Source: an uncultured Bacteroidota bacterium (GTDB taxonomy: Bacteria; Bacteroidota; Bacteroidia; Flavobacteriales; Flavobacteriaceae). Taken from it: DNA of 63,404 bases. The stretch lies in NCBI GenBank assembly GCA_902619855.1, contig CACNGE010000006.1:1-63404 (forward strand), in the 5' to 3' direction. This document shows, in pieces, positions 25,088-33,687 of this stretch; within the stretch, counting starts at the first letter, position 1; each line of letters begins with the position of its first letter. The position numbers and the translations under genes are program-made. The notes beneath the pieces are model-generated. The model was not told the origin of the DNA, ran no database searches, and was given only the letters and a program-made list of their open reading frames with translations.

Positions 25088-26734
25088 TTATGAGTTTATT
25101 TTTTCTAAGATTTTTTGTGTAATAGTGTAGGTCGGTACGACTCCTGTTTGTCCCAATGAGCCAGAGGCCAAGGTGCTACCTGTTTCTAAGGGGTTATCTG
25201 ATGCGTAGTATGCATAGCGAAGTTTAATGTTCGGACGAACAGTTTTTCTGATATGCATAGCAGATTGAATCGCTTTTTGATAATGAACTCCTTCCATTTC
25301 GATTCCTATTACCTTCCAAGAGGAGCCGCAAAAATACGTTAAAATGTCTTTGTTTTGAAGAGATGTACCTAGAACGGTAATCATTGTTCCTTTATAGGTT
25401 GGGATTTTTGTGTTGGCAAAATCGTCTGGCGACAAGTCATTCTCAAAAGGATAATTGTCGGATGTGCCCTCAAAAATGTGTGCTGTTGGTACCATGATGT
25501 CTCCTTTTTTACCATTCATAATCCCTGCTTTACCCATAATTGAAATCGATTCCAATTGTTTCCCAATATTCGTTTTTAATAACTCGTCCATCAGCTCGTA
25601 TGCTTGTTCCCCAAAGGCATAATCAAACACAACCAAAACTGTCCCTTTTGCAAACGCATACTTATTCCTTTTTATTTTATCAGTATCTATAATTTGTGCT
25701 TGTACGTTGCTGCCAGTATTGTCATTTATTTCAATAAACCCTTGATTTTTGGCAAATTGATTTACTTTTTTCTGATTGGTTTGATCGTCTATAAACTGGC
25801 CAAACCATGTTTTGTCCTTTGCCGATTTACCCAATGCCTCTTCTGCATAAATTATATTTAGAAAGCTATGCCGATTTGCAGAAACCAAATGGATTGGTCG
25901 GTCAACGAGCTTGTGCTGTTCCAACACCTGATAAAGTTGGTTTGCCCAACGTTCACCATGTATGTGATGTCCTATCTGATCTCTTAACATTGCGCTAAAT
26001 GTTATCACCCTCTTGTTCTCTTTACTGCGCTCGTTTATAGCAACGCGAACCATGTGATAAATCAGCCGAATGAATCGATTAGGGTTTTTTGGGGTTTGAA
26101 AACGATTGTAAAAATCCGTGGCTTCGTTGTATGTACACTCCAATAGTTGCGCCAAATATGCAATTGTTGATTCCAATTCATTCTTCCCAACGGTTTTAGT
26201 TGTGGTGGCTGTGGCTTCAATTTTTTGCCATTCCCGTATGGTTTGTTTAGATAATGGAATATACACTCGATCACAAATTTTATCTGCCTCGATGTACAAA
26301 AATGTCAAATGCGTCAGGATGTCATAAACCTCCGATCGCCCTCTTGTGACCTCTATGACCATCTGATCCTTGTCGATACGATAGCAGTTTCGTCTTCTTT
26401 TGGCAGGGATAATCGATTGAAAACTAGAAGAAGATAGCCCCTCTTCTGCTGTCATATTGATCGAAACACACTCTGTTATGCCCTCTGGCAAACGATCGAT
26501 GACGTACAATAAGCCATTTAACTCTGTTTTGGTTTCTGCAATTGTACCATAAATCTCTGGTTTCAGGGTGAGTAATGCTTTGCGTAATGATGTGCCCGAA
26601 ACACCCATAGGCTTGTAAAACCCTCGGTTGAGTAAGTGGCGCATGCTGATATACATCCGAGCAATGGCGTTGGATGAGTCTTGCGCGCGTTTTCGCAGAG
26701 CTGCCGAAACTGTCGGTTGTTGCGTCATTGACAT
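25088..26734 (-). CDS. Conserved protein of unknown function with a phosphorylase-like C-terminal half
   Basis: A 548-residue protein without signal peptide or membrane segments. I recall similar proteins (DUF6909-like) in Flavobacteriales, without a known function. The N-terminal half is basic and helical. The C-terminal half has segments resembling the nucleoside phosphorylase/nucleosidase fold: GKAGIMNGKKGDIMVP, then GIEMEGVHY at residues 477-485 (compare E-M-E-x in MTA/SAH nucleosidases and uridine phosphorylases), then YYASDNP at 509-515 (compare the S-D-x in that family). The gene overlaps the GH3 gene by 10 bases and precedes wza by 3 bases. A nucleoside-type reaction is an inference needing structure comparison. 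Confidence 0.55.
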   Translation of the reverse strand: MSMTQQPTVSAALRKRAQDSSNAIARMYISMRHLLNRGFYKPMGVSGTSLRKALLTLKPEIYGTIAETKTELNGLLYVIDRLPEGITECVSINMTAEEGLSSSSFQSIIPAKRRRNCYRIDKDQMVIEVTRGRSEVYDILTHLTFLYIEADKICDRVYIPLSKQTIREWQKIEATATTTKTVGKNELESTIAYLAQLLECTYNEATDFYNRFQTPKNPNRFIRLIYHMVRVAINERSKENKRVITFSAMLRDQIGHHIHGERWANQLYQVLEQHKLVDRPIHLVSANRHSFLNIIYAEEALGKSAKDKTWFGQFIDDQTNQKKVNQFAKNQGFIEINDNTGSNVQAQIIDTDKIKRNKYAFAKGTVLVVFDYAFGEQAYELMDELLKTNIGKQLESISIMGKAGIMNGKKGDIMVPTAHIFEGTSDNYPFENDLSPDDFANTKIPTYKGTMITVLGTSLQNKDILTYFCGSSWKVIGIEMEGVHYQKAIQSAMHIRKTVRPNIKLRYAYYASDNPLETGSTLASGSLGQTGVVPTYTITQKILEKINS

Positions 26735-28218
26735 TCCTTTTTGAGTTCGTCTGCTATTTTTCGATCGTTCGTTAGGCGTGGAACTTTGTTTTGTCCGCCC
26801 AATTTACCGATTCTTTTCATATAGCGCGAAAATCCATCCTTTTGAACGACTCTAATTTCCAAAGTCCGCAGTACTTTTCCTTTGATAAGGTCATCGTAAT
26901 ATCTGTTTTGTTCACACAGCTGTTGGTCAACGTCCAAACAAAATTGTTTGATGTCTTTTGGAGGCGAGTTAAACTCGACAAACCACTCGTGATGCGGAAG
27001 TCCTTTTTGGGGGTTGACTTGAGGAGCAACTGTGAATTCACAGATTTCAATGTCAGTTTCGCTCGTTGCTTGCAGCAGGGCTTGCTCAACCTCTTTACCA
27101 ATCACGTGCTCACCAAAAGCAGAGATAAAGTGCTTGATGCGACCCGAAACCACCAATCGGAAGGGAGAAAGGGATGTAAACATTACAGTGTCTCCTATGT
27201 TATACCCCCACAAACCTGCGTTTGTGGATATAATTATCACATAATTTATGCCCAGCTCTACTTCTGCCAACCCTAGGCGTGGAGGTGATGCATCATAAAA
27301 CTGGTCTGCAAGAATAAACTCATAGAAAATTCCTGAATCGAGTTGTAGCAGCATTCCTTCTGCGTCTGGGTGGTCCTGAAAAGCAAAAAACCCCTCAGAG
27401 GCAGGGTACAGCTCCACACTTGGTATATGGCGTCCTACTAAGCTTTCCAGTTTCGTTCGATAAGGCTCATAGTTTACCCCTCCATACACAAACAAGTTAA
27501 AGTTTGGGAACAAGTCCCCTACTTTTTTACCTGTTTTTAACTGTAGTTTCTCAAAATACATGCTCACCCAAGGAGGAATACCACTAATCAAACGCATATC
27601 TTTTTGGTGGGTCTCTTCAACAATGGCATCTACTTTTGTTTCCCAATCTTCAATACAGTTTGTTTCCCATGATGGCAATCGGTTCTTTTGAAGGTATTTT
27701 GGTACATAATGAGCCACAATGCCCGATAGGCGTCCCAAATCAATTCCATTTTTCTTTTCAAGGATAGGGCTCCCTTGTAAGAAAATCATTTTGCCATCTA
27801 CAAATGAAGCTTCATCCGTTGCTTCGATATGACAAAACAAGGCATTTTTAGCTGCCTCGATATGGGCTGGCATTGATTCTTTGGTCAGTGGAATATACTT
27901 CATCCCAGAAGTTGTTCCTGATGTTTTCGCAAAATACAAGGGTTTGCCTGGCCAAAGCACATCCGTCTCTCCCTCAACCGCTCGATCTAGATATGGGCGC
28001 AGTCCTTCATAATCGGCAATAGGAACCTGTTTTATAAAGTCTTTATGGCTTTGGATTTGGTCGAAGTTGTGGTCTTTACCAAAAGCTGTGTGTTTTGCTT
28101 TACCAATCAGTTGCTTTAAAACTTTTTGTTGGGTCTCAATGGGTTTTGATGACCATTGATTTATTTTTTTCTTAGCACGTTTTGCGAGTTGTTTCGCTAT
28201 CAATTTACGCAATGACAT
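26725..28218 (-). CDS. GH3-family acyl-adenylating enzyme
   Basis: The 497-residue protein belongs to the GH3 (auxin-responsive promoter) family of the adenylate-forming superfamily. Three ATP/AMP motifs are visible: FAKTSGTTSGMKYIPLT (phosphate loop), LYPASEGFFAF, and YNIGDTVMF. A C-terminal lid containing KRIGKLGGQNKVPRL follows. In plants these enzymes conjugate amino acids to hormones; bacterial members are largely uncharacterised and presumably join a carboxylate to an amine. It is cytoplasmic. It lies 1 base downstream of the M23 peptidase gene and overlaps the next gene by 10 bases, at the head of the run leading to wza and wzz. Involvement in glycan acyl or amino-acyl decoration is possible but unproven. 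Confidence 0.88.
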   Translation of the reverse strand: MSLRKLIAKQLAKRAKKKINQWSSKPIETQQKVLKQLIGKAKHTAFGKDHNFDQIQSHKDFIKQVPIADYEGLRPYLDRAVEGETDVLWPGKPLYFAKTSGTTSGMKYIPLTKESMPAHIEAAKNALFCHIEATDEASFVDGKMIFLQGSPILEKKNGIDLGRLSGIVAHYVPKYLQKNRLPSWETNCIEDWETKVDAIVEETHQKDMRLISGIPPWVSMYFEKLQLKTGKKVGDLFPNFNLFVYGGVNYEPYRTKLESLVGRHIPSVELYPASEGFFAFQDHPDAEGMLLQLDSGIFYEFILADQFYDASPPRLGLAEVELGINYVIIISTNAGLWGYNIGDTVMFTSLSPFRLVVSGRIKHFISAFGEHVIGKEVEQALLQATSETDIEICEFTVAPQVNPQKGLPHHEWFVEFNSPPKDIKQFCLDVDQQLCEQNRYYDDLIKGKVLRTLEIRVVQKDGFSRYMKRIGKLGGQNKVPRLTNDRKIADELKKECQ

Positions 28219-28219
28219 C

Positions 28220-29089
28220 TTATTCGAATTCTATAAACTCCGTCGGGTTGATGGGATAGCCATCACTCCACAGTTCCAAATGTAAATGAGGCCCCGTTGA
28301 CAAGGTTCCTGTGCTTCCTGCGAAACTGATCACCTCGCCAGAGAGGACAAGGTCGCCTTGATTGACAGCTAGAGATTCGTTGTGTTTGTAAACAGAGATA
28401 AGGTTTTGTTGGTGTTTGATGATTACAACATAACCTGTCTCTGATGTCCATTCAGCCAAAATCACCGTTCCGTCCGACACTGCTTTAACAGGTGTTTTTT
28501 CTGGGACGCTAATGTCAACTGCAAAATGATTCTCGGGTGGGGAATACCCTTGCGTGATCACCCCTGTCACTGGTGTAAATAGCGTAAAGTTATTTTCGGT
28601 CCCAGCTGTTTCAAATAAATTAAATCGATCTTCCTGTGCAACTTCTGCACGTAGAATAGAATCTTGTTTGTTTGTGCTAAAGTCCAACTCCTCAAGCTGG
28701 TCTATGTCATCTATTGTTCTGCTTGATGGTATATCTTCTAAATCCACATTTCCACTCAATGCGTCAGCGATAGAGGTTATATATCTTTCATTTAAAAACA
28801 GTTGTTGCTGCAAGGAATCTATCAGATAGGTGTTGTTTATTGCCTGTCGTCGCAGTGCTGTTGAGTCATATCCTGGTATATATTCTTTGAGTGGTGTAAC
28901 TGAAATAATCAAATATGTGGCGGCAATTAAAAGAATCGCCGAAATACTCAAAATCATAAACACGTTGAGTCGACTCAATTTATATGACAGCATCTCCTCA
29001 AATGTGTTCTCATTGAGAACCACAAATCGGTATTTTGCCACAAGTCTGGAGCGAAATGATTTGTTGTCTTTATTATTTGATTTGGCCAT
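28220..29089 (-). CDS. Membrane-anchored M23 metallopeptidase
   Basis: A 289-residue protein that probably cleaves peptidoglycan cross-links or activates amidases in the periplasm. A basic cytoplasmic tail precedes one membrane helix (about residues 43-66, VFMILSISAILLIAATYLI) and a spacer with helical character. The LytM/M23 domain follows, with HFAVDIS (zinc ligands His and Asp) and GPHLHLELW (catalytic and third-ligand His residues). All zinc ligands are present. I choose the ATG at 29089, 6 bases after the TATATTTG element at 29096-29103, rather than a codon further upstream at 29122 that precedes the promoter. It diverges from tatA and heads the GH3-wza-wzz run. Confidence 0.88.
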   Translation of the reverse strand: MAKSNNKDNKSFRSRLVAKYRFVVLNENTFEEMLSYKLSRLNVFMILSISAILLIAATYLIISVTPLKEYIPGYDSTALRRQAINNTYLIDSLQQQLFLNERYITSIADALSGNVDLEDIPSSRTIDDIDQLEELDFSTNKQDSILRAEVAQEDRFNLFETAGTENNFTLFTPVTGVITQGYSPPENHFAVDISVPEKTPVKAVSDGTVILAEWTSETGYVVIIKHQQNLISVYKHNESLAVNQGDLVLSGEVISFAGSTGTLSTGPHLHLELWSDGYPINPTEFIEFE

Positions 29090-29095
29090 CGTTTG

Positions 29096-29155
29096 CAAAT
29101 ATAACCAACTCTGTTTTGGCATATCTTACAGTTCTAAAAAACTTTACTACATTTG
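29096..29155. promoter_or_regulatory. Divergent -7 elements for the M23 peptidase and tatA
   Basis: TATATTTG on the minus strand (29096-29103) lies 6 bases before the M23 start. TACATTTG on the plus strand (29148-29155) lies 16 bases before the tatA start. Both match the Bacteroidota TAnnTTTG consensus. Matching -33 TTG boxes at ideal spacing were not clear. Confidence 0.6.
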
Positions 29156-29171
29156 CTTAAAATAATCGTAT

Positions 29172-29348
29172 ATGTCCTCTTTATTTCTGCCGTTAGCAAT
29201 TGGTCCTTGGCAAATTGTTCTTCTTGTTGTCTTGGTTGTTCTTCTTTTTGGAGGACGTAAAATTCCAGAGCTTATGCGCGGTCTTGGCACTGGCATCAAA
29301 GAGTTTAAAGATGCCTCAAAAGAAGAAGATTCTGAAAAAGAAAAATAA
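29172..29348 (+). CDS. tatA: Twin-arginine translocase subunit TatA/TatE
   Basis: A 58-residue protein with a short N-terminus, GPWQ, one hydrophobic helix (about residues 15-26, IVLLVVLVVLLF) and FGGRKIPELMRGLG at residues 26-39. The latter is the hinge and start of the amphipathic helix that defines TatA. It ends in an acidic/basic tail (DASKEEDSEKEK). TatA forms the size-variable pore for folded proteins carrying twin-arginine signals. It is short but within the range of Bacteroidota TatA. tatC is not in the window. The gene ends 1 base before the stop codon of the convergent DUF4837 gene. Confidence 0.92.
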   Translation: MSSLFLPLAIGPWQIVLLVVLVVLLFGGRKIPELMRGLGTGIKEFKDASKEEDSEKEK

Positions 29349-29349
29349 A

Positions 29350-30324
29350 TTACTTCTTTTCTTTTATGGATCTAAGTATAGTCTCCACTTCAAAAATATA
29401 ATCTCGCTTTGCTGTTGATGGGGCAAACACAAATCCTTCTAATATAATATTTCGATTGTTGGCTTTGTCATTGATGATGTATTGTAAAAAGGGCCCTGCC
29501 ATAAAATCGCCTTGGACTTCCCACGTTCCACGTATTTCTAACGCTGGTTTTTTACTAAAGCTTGTGTGATACACATATGGCTCATAGGCTTTTTCTGTAA
29601 TCAAATAACTGTTGGGCAATCGCCCTGGGATAAACGCTTTTCCAATAGAGTCCCGCTTAGAGATAATTTGTTCAAGGTTTTTTTGGGAAACTATTGTTTC
29701 GTCATAAGGGGTAGTCAAAACCAGTAGATTAACATGACCTTTTTGTATTTCTCGCTGAAACCAAATGGTGTTTTCCCCTTCTTTGAGCGTATTGTAAGCA
29801 GATGGCATTGTGAGAGAAATCCCAAATTTTTTCTCCAGCCCATGATTTGTATAAGTAGATTTTCTAATTCTTCGCAATCTTTCGATACGCTCTTGCTTGC
29901 GAATTGTTTCAATGACTTTGTTGGACTGAGATATAATGATTTCTGTCAATCGTTCTGATGTTGGCGCAGTAAACACTGCTATCGTTTGGGGTTGTGCATA
30001 GGTGTTTTTATCAATTCTAACATTGGTTTGGTCGCTAATACCAATCCATAATACACTTCGGCTTGACTGTGCAAATCCAGTAAAAATCTCTGGGGGTATT
30101 TGCTTGAGATCATACAAGGGTTCTTGCTGAGGCAAACCCTCCGCTGGGTAAGCATACATGTCTCTAACAGTTTGTCCGATAGCGCCTTGCCACAATTGAT
30201 TGGGCATCACCACTGTAATTGTGTTGATGTTTCCATTCGAGGACAGAACAAGGGGTGTGCCTTTTTTGGTCTGACAAGAGGCCATTATCAATACAGAAAA
30301 AAGAAGGGTTAGATTTTTTTTCAT
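29350..30324 (-). CDS. DUF4837-family lipoprotein
   Basis: The 324-residue protein begins MKKNLTLLFSVLIMASCQ, a signal peptide with lipobox ending in Cys, so it is a lipoprotein of the periplasm or outer membrane. Later segments such as GTWEVQGDFMAGPFLQY and ILEGFVFAPSTAKRDY, with a C-terminal arm, match the DUF4837 family, known mostly from Bacteroidota with no assigned function. I use the ATG at 30324, since the codon four residues upstream at 30336 adds only MLII before a standard signal peptide. It lies 19 bases downstream of pgk. Confidence 0.8.
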   Translation of the reverse strand: MKKNLTLLFSVLIMASCQTKKGTPLVLSSNGNINTITVVMPNQLWQGAIGQTVRDMYAYPAEGLPQQEPLYDLKQIPPEIFTGFAQSSRSVLWIGISDQTNVRIDKNTYAQPQTIAVFTAPTSERLTEIIISQSNKVIETIRKQERIERLRRIRKSTYTNHGLEKKFGISLTMPSAYNTLKEGENTIWFQREIQKGHVNLLVLTTPYDETIVSQKNLEQIISKRDSIGKAFIPGRLPNSYLITEKAYEPYVYHTSFSKKPALEIRGTWEVQGDFMAGPFLQYIINDKANNRNIILEGFVFAPSTAKRDYIFEVETILRSIKEKK

Positions 30325-30343
30325 GATGATTAACAACCAAAAA

Positions 30344-31531
30344 CTAAGCCAAAATCGCAGCTATTCCTGGCAGTGTTTTTCCTTCCAAGCTCTCAAGCAT
30401 AGCGCCTCCGCCAGTAGAAACATAACTGACTTGATCTTCCATCTCAAATTGCTTCACTGCAGCTACAGAGTCCCCACCACCAACAAGCGAAAAGGATCCG
30501 TTTTTTGTGCTTGCTGCAATCGCTTCACCCAAAGCAATTGTCCCTTTGGAAAAATGAGAAAACTCAAAAACACCTACAGGGCCGTTCCATAAAATCGTTT
30601 TACAGCTAGACACCACGTCTGCAAAAGCAGCAATTGTTTCAGGTCCTGCATCCATCCCTTCCCATCCATCAGGAATTTGATCAATGGGAAACACTTGTTG
30701 TTTTGCGTCGTTTGAAAAGCTGTCGCCTGCAACCACATCTTTTGGTAAATGAACATGAACACCCTTTTCTTTTGCAATCGATAGGATTGATAAAGCCAAC
30801 TCCTGTTTGTCATCTTCACAAATGGAGTTTCCGATGCTTCCACCCATTGCTTTGGCAAAAGTAAAAGACATTCCGCCACCCAAAATAAGATGGTCAACTT
30901 TGTCTAATATGTTTTCAATAATCGTAATTTTTGAAGACACTTTTGCTCCGCCAAGAATTGCCAACACTGGCTTTTCTCCAGACGACATCACACGATCAAT
31001 CGCATTGATTTCTTTTGCCAACAGTAAGCCAAAGTATTTTGATGTTGGAAAAAATTGGGCAACTGTTGTTGTTGAAGCGTGTGCGCGATGCGCTGTTCCA
31101 AACGCATCATTGATATATGCGTCTGCTAGATTTGCTAGTGATTGTGCAAATTGTTTGTCTCCTTTGGTTTCTTCGTTAAAAAACCTCAAGTTTTCGAGCA
31201 GCATCACTTGACCGGGTTGTAGTGCCTTTGCCATCTGTTCGGCATCTGTTCCTGTCGTTTGGTTTGAAAACTGAACTTGAACCCCCAATACCTTTTCTAT
31301 TTCAGCAACAATGTGACGAAGTGATAGGTTGTCATCCTCGCCTTTTGGTCGGCCTAGATGGCTCATCAACACACAGCTTCCACCATCTGCCAAAACCTTA
31401 TCAATTGTTGGTTTGGCTGCTATAATTCTGGTGTTGTCTGTTACCGATTTGTTGTCATCCAATGGAACGTTAAAGTCTACTCGGATCAATACTTTCTTGT
31501 TTGCAAAACTGGTTTTATCTATGGTTTTCAT
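30344..31531 (-). CDS. pgk: Phosphoglycerate kinase
   Basis: This 395-residue glycolytic enzyme transfers phosphate from 1,3-bisphosphoglycerate to ADP. Signature segments: RVDFNVPLD near the N-terminus, MSHLGRPKG (substrate-binding), [28 protein letters not shown], and GGGDSVAAV (nucleotide-binding Gly-rich loop). The length is normal for bacteria. A TACATTTG element at 31549-31556 on the minus strand lies 17 bases upstream of the start. It diverges from holB, and the DUF4837 lipoprotein gene follows on the same strand. Confidence 0.97.
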   Translation of the reverse strand: MKTIDKTSFANKKVLIRVDFNVPLDDNKSVTDNTRIIAAKPTIDKVLADGGSCVLMSHLGRPKGEDDNLSLRHIVAEIEKVLGVQVQFSNQTTGTDAEQMAKALQPGQVMLLENLRFFNEETKGDKQFAQSLANLADAYINDAFGTAHRAHASTTTVAQFFPTSKYFGLLLAKEINAIDRVMSSGEKPVLAILGGAKVSSKITIIENILDKVDHLILGGGMSFTFAKAMGGSIGNSICEDDKQELALSILSIAKEKGVHVHLPKDVVAGDSFSNDAKQQVFPIDQIPDGWEGMDAGPETIAAFADVVSSCKTILWNGPVGVFEFSHFSKGTIALGEAIAASTKNGSFSLVGGGDSVAAVKQFEMEDQVSYVSTGGGAMLESLEGKTLPGIAAILA

Positions 31532-31548
31532 GTGGTAATTTATGGCTG

Positions 31549-31622
31549 CAAATGTACGTTTTTCTTGTTCTTTTTTCTGTCTGTTCAGTGCTGTATTTTT
31601 AGAAGATGAATATGTATCTTTG
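31549..31622. promoter_or_regulatory. Divergent -7 elements for pgk and holB
   Basis: Minus strand: TACATTTG at 31549-31556, 17 bases before pgk. Plus strand: TATCTTTG at 31615-31622, only 3 bases before the holB ATG at 31626, predicting a leaderless holB mRNA. Confidence 0.65.
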
Positions 31623-31625
31623 AAT

Positions 31626-32759
31626 ATGCGATTTGATCAAATCTATGGCCACAAGTCACAAATAAACGCACTTCGAGAAAGTGTCTCTTTGGAGCGTGTT
31701 CCACATGCTCAATTGTTTGTTGGTCCTGAGGGTGTTTGTATGCTTGGAGTTGCAATCGCATTTATGCGTTCTATATTTTGTCAGGACTCCGATTCATCTG
31801 CTTGTGATCTGAAATTTGATCGTCTTGCACACGCAGATCTCCATTTTGTTTTTCCTATCGCTGCGAACGCAAAGGTAAAATCAAAACCATCCTCAACACT
31901 TTTCCTTGAAGATTGGCGAATGTTTGTCGAAAAAAACCCAGCAGGAACTCTTTTTGATTGGTATCAACAAATCGAGGTTGAAAATAAACAGGGTCAAATT
32001 GGAGTGTTGGATGCTGAGGAAATCACAAAGAAACTGTCTTTAAAATCGTATGAAGGTGGCTGGAAAGGGGTCATTGTTTGGCAAGCTGACAAGCTCAATG
32101 CTGCGGCTGCAAACAAGTTGCTAAAGCTGGTTGAGGAGCCTCCAGAAAAAACATTACTTGTGTTTATTTCAAACCATGAAGATCGTGTGCTGGAAACACT
32201 ACGTTCTCGTTGCCAGCTTATCAATTTTTCGCTGTTAACTGATGCTGAGATATCTAAGGCCTTGGTCGCAAATGGCGCAACTCAAGAACAGGCCAAAACT
32301 TTGAGTGTACAGTCAAATGGTCAATTGAGCCGAGCGATGCATATGATGAATGCTGATGGTGTTCCTTTTGAAGAGTGGTTTGTAAGTTGGGTGCGTACAG
32401 CGTTTAAGGCAAAGCAGAACAAAGGTTCTGTTGTGGAATTGATGAATTGGAGCCAAAAGGTCGCACAGGTTGGTCGCGAGACACAAAAGCAATTTTTGTT
32501 GTTTAGCATTGATTTGTTTCGCCTCGCTTTGCTGATTCAGTACGATCTTGATGAATTAGCAACCTATAAGCCTCAAAGTACTTTTGATCTAAACCGTTTT
32601 GCAAAGTATGTACACAATGGCAATATTCATTTGATTATCAGTGAGTTAGAGTCTGCTTACGCCCACATTGAACGCAACGGTAACGCAAAAATGGTTTTCT
32701 CTGATCTGTCGCTTAAGCTCACGCGACAAATTCACAAAGCCCCTATTTTGGCGCCATAA
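31626..32759 (+). CDS. holB: DNA polymerase III subunit delta'
   Basis: The 377-residue protein is a clamp-loader subunit. [17 protein letters not shown] replaces the Walker A loop and lacks the usual Lys-Thr, as expected of delta', which does not hydrolyse ATP. A clamp-loader-like [19 protein letters not shown] segment precedes RSRCQLINF, the SRC arginine-finger motif. The C-terminal third is helical like clamp-loader collar domains. I choose the ATG at 31626 because MRFDQIYGH is the usual family start and it follows the -7 element directly; the frame is open to 31542, but that part overlaps the promoter. It converges with the methyltransferase gene after an 80-base gap without a clear hairpin. 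Confidence 0.88.
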   Translation: MRFDQIYGHKSQINALRESVSLERVPHAQLFVGPEGVCMLGVAIAFMRSIFCQDSDSSACDLKFDRLAHADLHFVFPIAANAKVKSKPSSTLFLEDWRMFVEKNPAGTLFDWYQQIEVENKQGQIGVLDAEEITKKLSLKSYEGGWKGVIVWQADKLNAAAANKLLKLVEEPPEKTLLVFISNHEDRVLETLRSRCQLINFSLLTDAEISKALVANGATQEQAKTLSVQSNGQLSRAMHMMNADGVPFEEWFVSWVRTAFKAKQNKGSVVELMNWSQKVAQVGRETQKQFLLFSIDLFRLALLIQYDLDELATYKPQSTFDLNRFAKYVHNGNIHLIISELESAYAHIERNGNAKMVFSDLSLKLTRQIHKAPILAP

Positions 32760-32838
32760 CAACCTCTTTTTTTGGTCCTTTCTAATCGCATATCTCGCAT
32801 TTTTTGATATACACATCCTTTATTGGAACAAAATGTCC

Positions 32839-33657
32839 TTAAACACCTTTATTTTCTTTTTTTAGGACAAAAATGACAGAAGAATGGTTTTGATCGTGCT
32901 TTGCGGCTTGATTTGAACGCCATCCTGCACAAATTGCTTTTAGCCAAGCAAAGCTAGATTGTTTGTTTTTTTCTGAAAGCAATGAAAGGTAATAAGCATC
33001 AAATACAAGTGGATAGGTCTTTTCAATAACAAAACCACAATCCTCGCTCAGATCGATAAAGCCTTTTGGAGAAAAATGCCAAAGGTGCCTCGGCACGTCA
33101 TAGCCCGCCCATTGGGCGCCATATTTTTTAGCATCCCACGACTTATAGTTTGGCAAGGCCACAAACATCTTTCCGTCTATCTGCAATAAATCGTGTGCTT
33201 GGTGTAAAAAAGCTTTAGGATTGGGTAAGTGTTCAATAACATGCCAGGCTGTAATGGCATTGTAATATGAAACTTTGATCCATTCTTTTACATACGATGC
33301 TTTGGAACTGTGTGCATTGGTAATGGGCTCATACCCTTCCGCATCCCATCCTTTCTTTTGTGCAAACCTCACAAAAGAACCTGTCCCAGCGCCAAAGTCT
33401 AATAGCTTTCCTTTAGTTGACATGTGCTTGTGAATCAATTTTATTTTGTACTTATGATTTAATTGTCTCAACAAAGCATAAAAAGCAAAAAATAAAGACC
33501 TTCCTTTTACTTTGTGAGAAATATAGTTTGGGTGGTTGTAGTAGCGATCAAGTTGTTTTGGTTGGGGAGTGGTTTGTAAGATTTCATAGTTCTGATCAGG
33601 CTCCAGCACAAAGGTCTCTCCTGTGACTAAATGGTCGATACAAACTGTTTTTTTCAT
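32839..33657 (-). CDS. Class I SAM-dependent methyltransferase
   Basis: A 272-residue protein. LLDFGAGTGSFVRFA is the SAM-binding loop, followed by GYEP (second acidic motif) and AWHVIEHLPNP, the signature of the UbiE/Methyltransf_23-type group. The N-terminal region CIDHLVTGETF may hold one metal site, but only one Cys is visible. The mention of Trp-Gly-Tyr-Asp-Val-Pro-Arg-His late in the protein matches Bacteroidota homologues that methylate small molecules or lipids. The substrate is unknown. It starts 29 bases downstream of mnmG, and a parS palindrome fills that gap. Confidence 0.85.
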   Translation of the reverse strand: MKKTVCIDHLVTGETFVLEPDQNYEILQTTPQPKQLDRYYNHPNYISHKVKGRSLFFAFYALLRQLNHKYKIKLIHKHMSTKGKLLDFGAGTGSFVRFAQKKGWDAEGYEPITNAHSSKASYVKEWIKVSYYNAITAWHVIEHLPNPKAFLHQAHDLLQIDGKMFVALPNYKSWDAKKYGAQWAGYDVPRHLWHFSPKGFIDLSEDCGFVIEKTYPLVFDAYYLSLLSEKNKQSSFAWLKAICAGWRSNQAAKHDQNHSSVIFVLKKENKGV

Positions 33658-33671
33658 TGTCTCTAGCTTGA

Positions 33672-33687
33672 TGTTCCACGTGGAACC
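33672..33687. promoter_or_regulatory. parS-like palindrome (site 1)
   Basis: TGTTCCACGTGGAACC contains the perfect 14-bp palindrome GTTCCACGTGGAAC (33673-33686). This is the ParB binding site consensus seen in many bacteria. It lies between the mnmG stop and the methyltransferase start and is shared by no hairpin tail, so a terminator role is less likely. Confidence 0.8.

Noticed and set aside
29525-29533. Partial parS-like sequence GTTCCACGT in the DUF4837 gene
   Set aside because: The right half does not match; likely chance.
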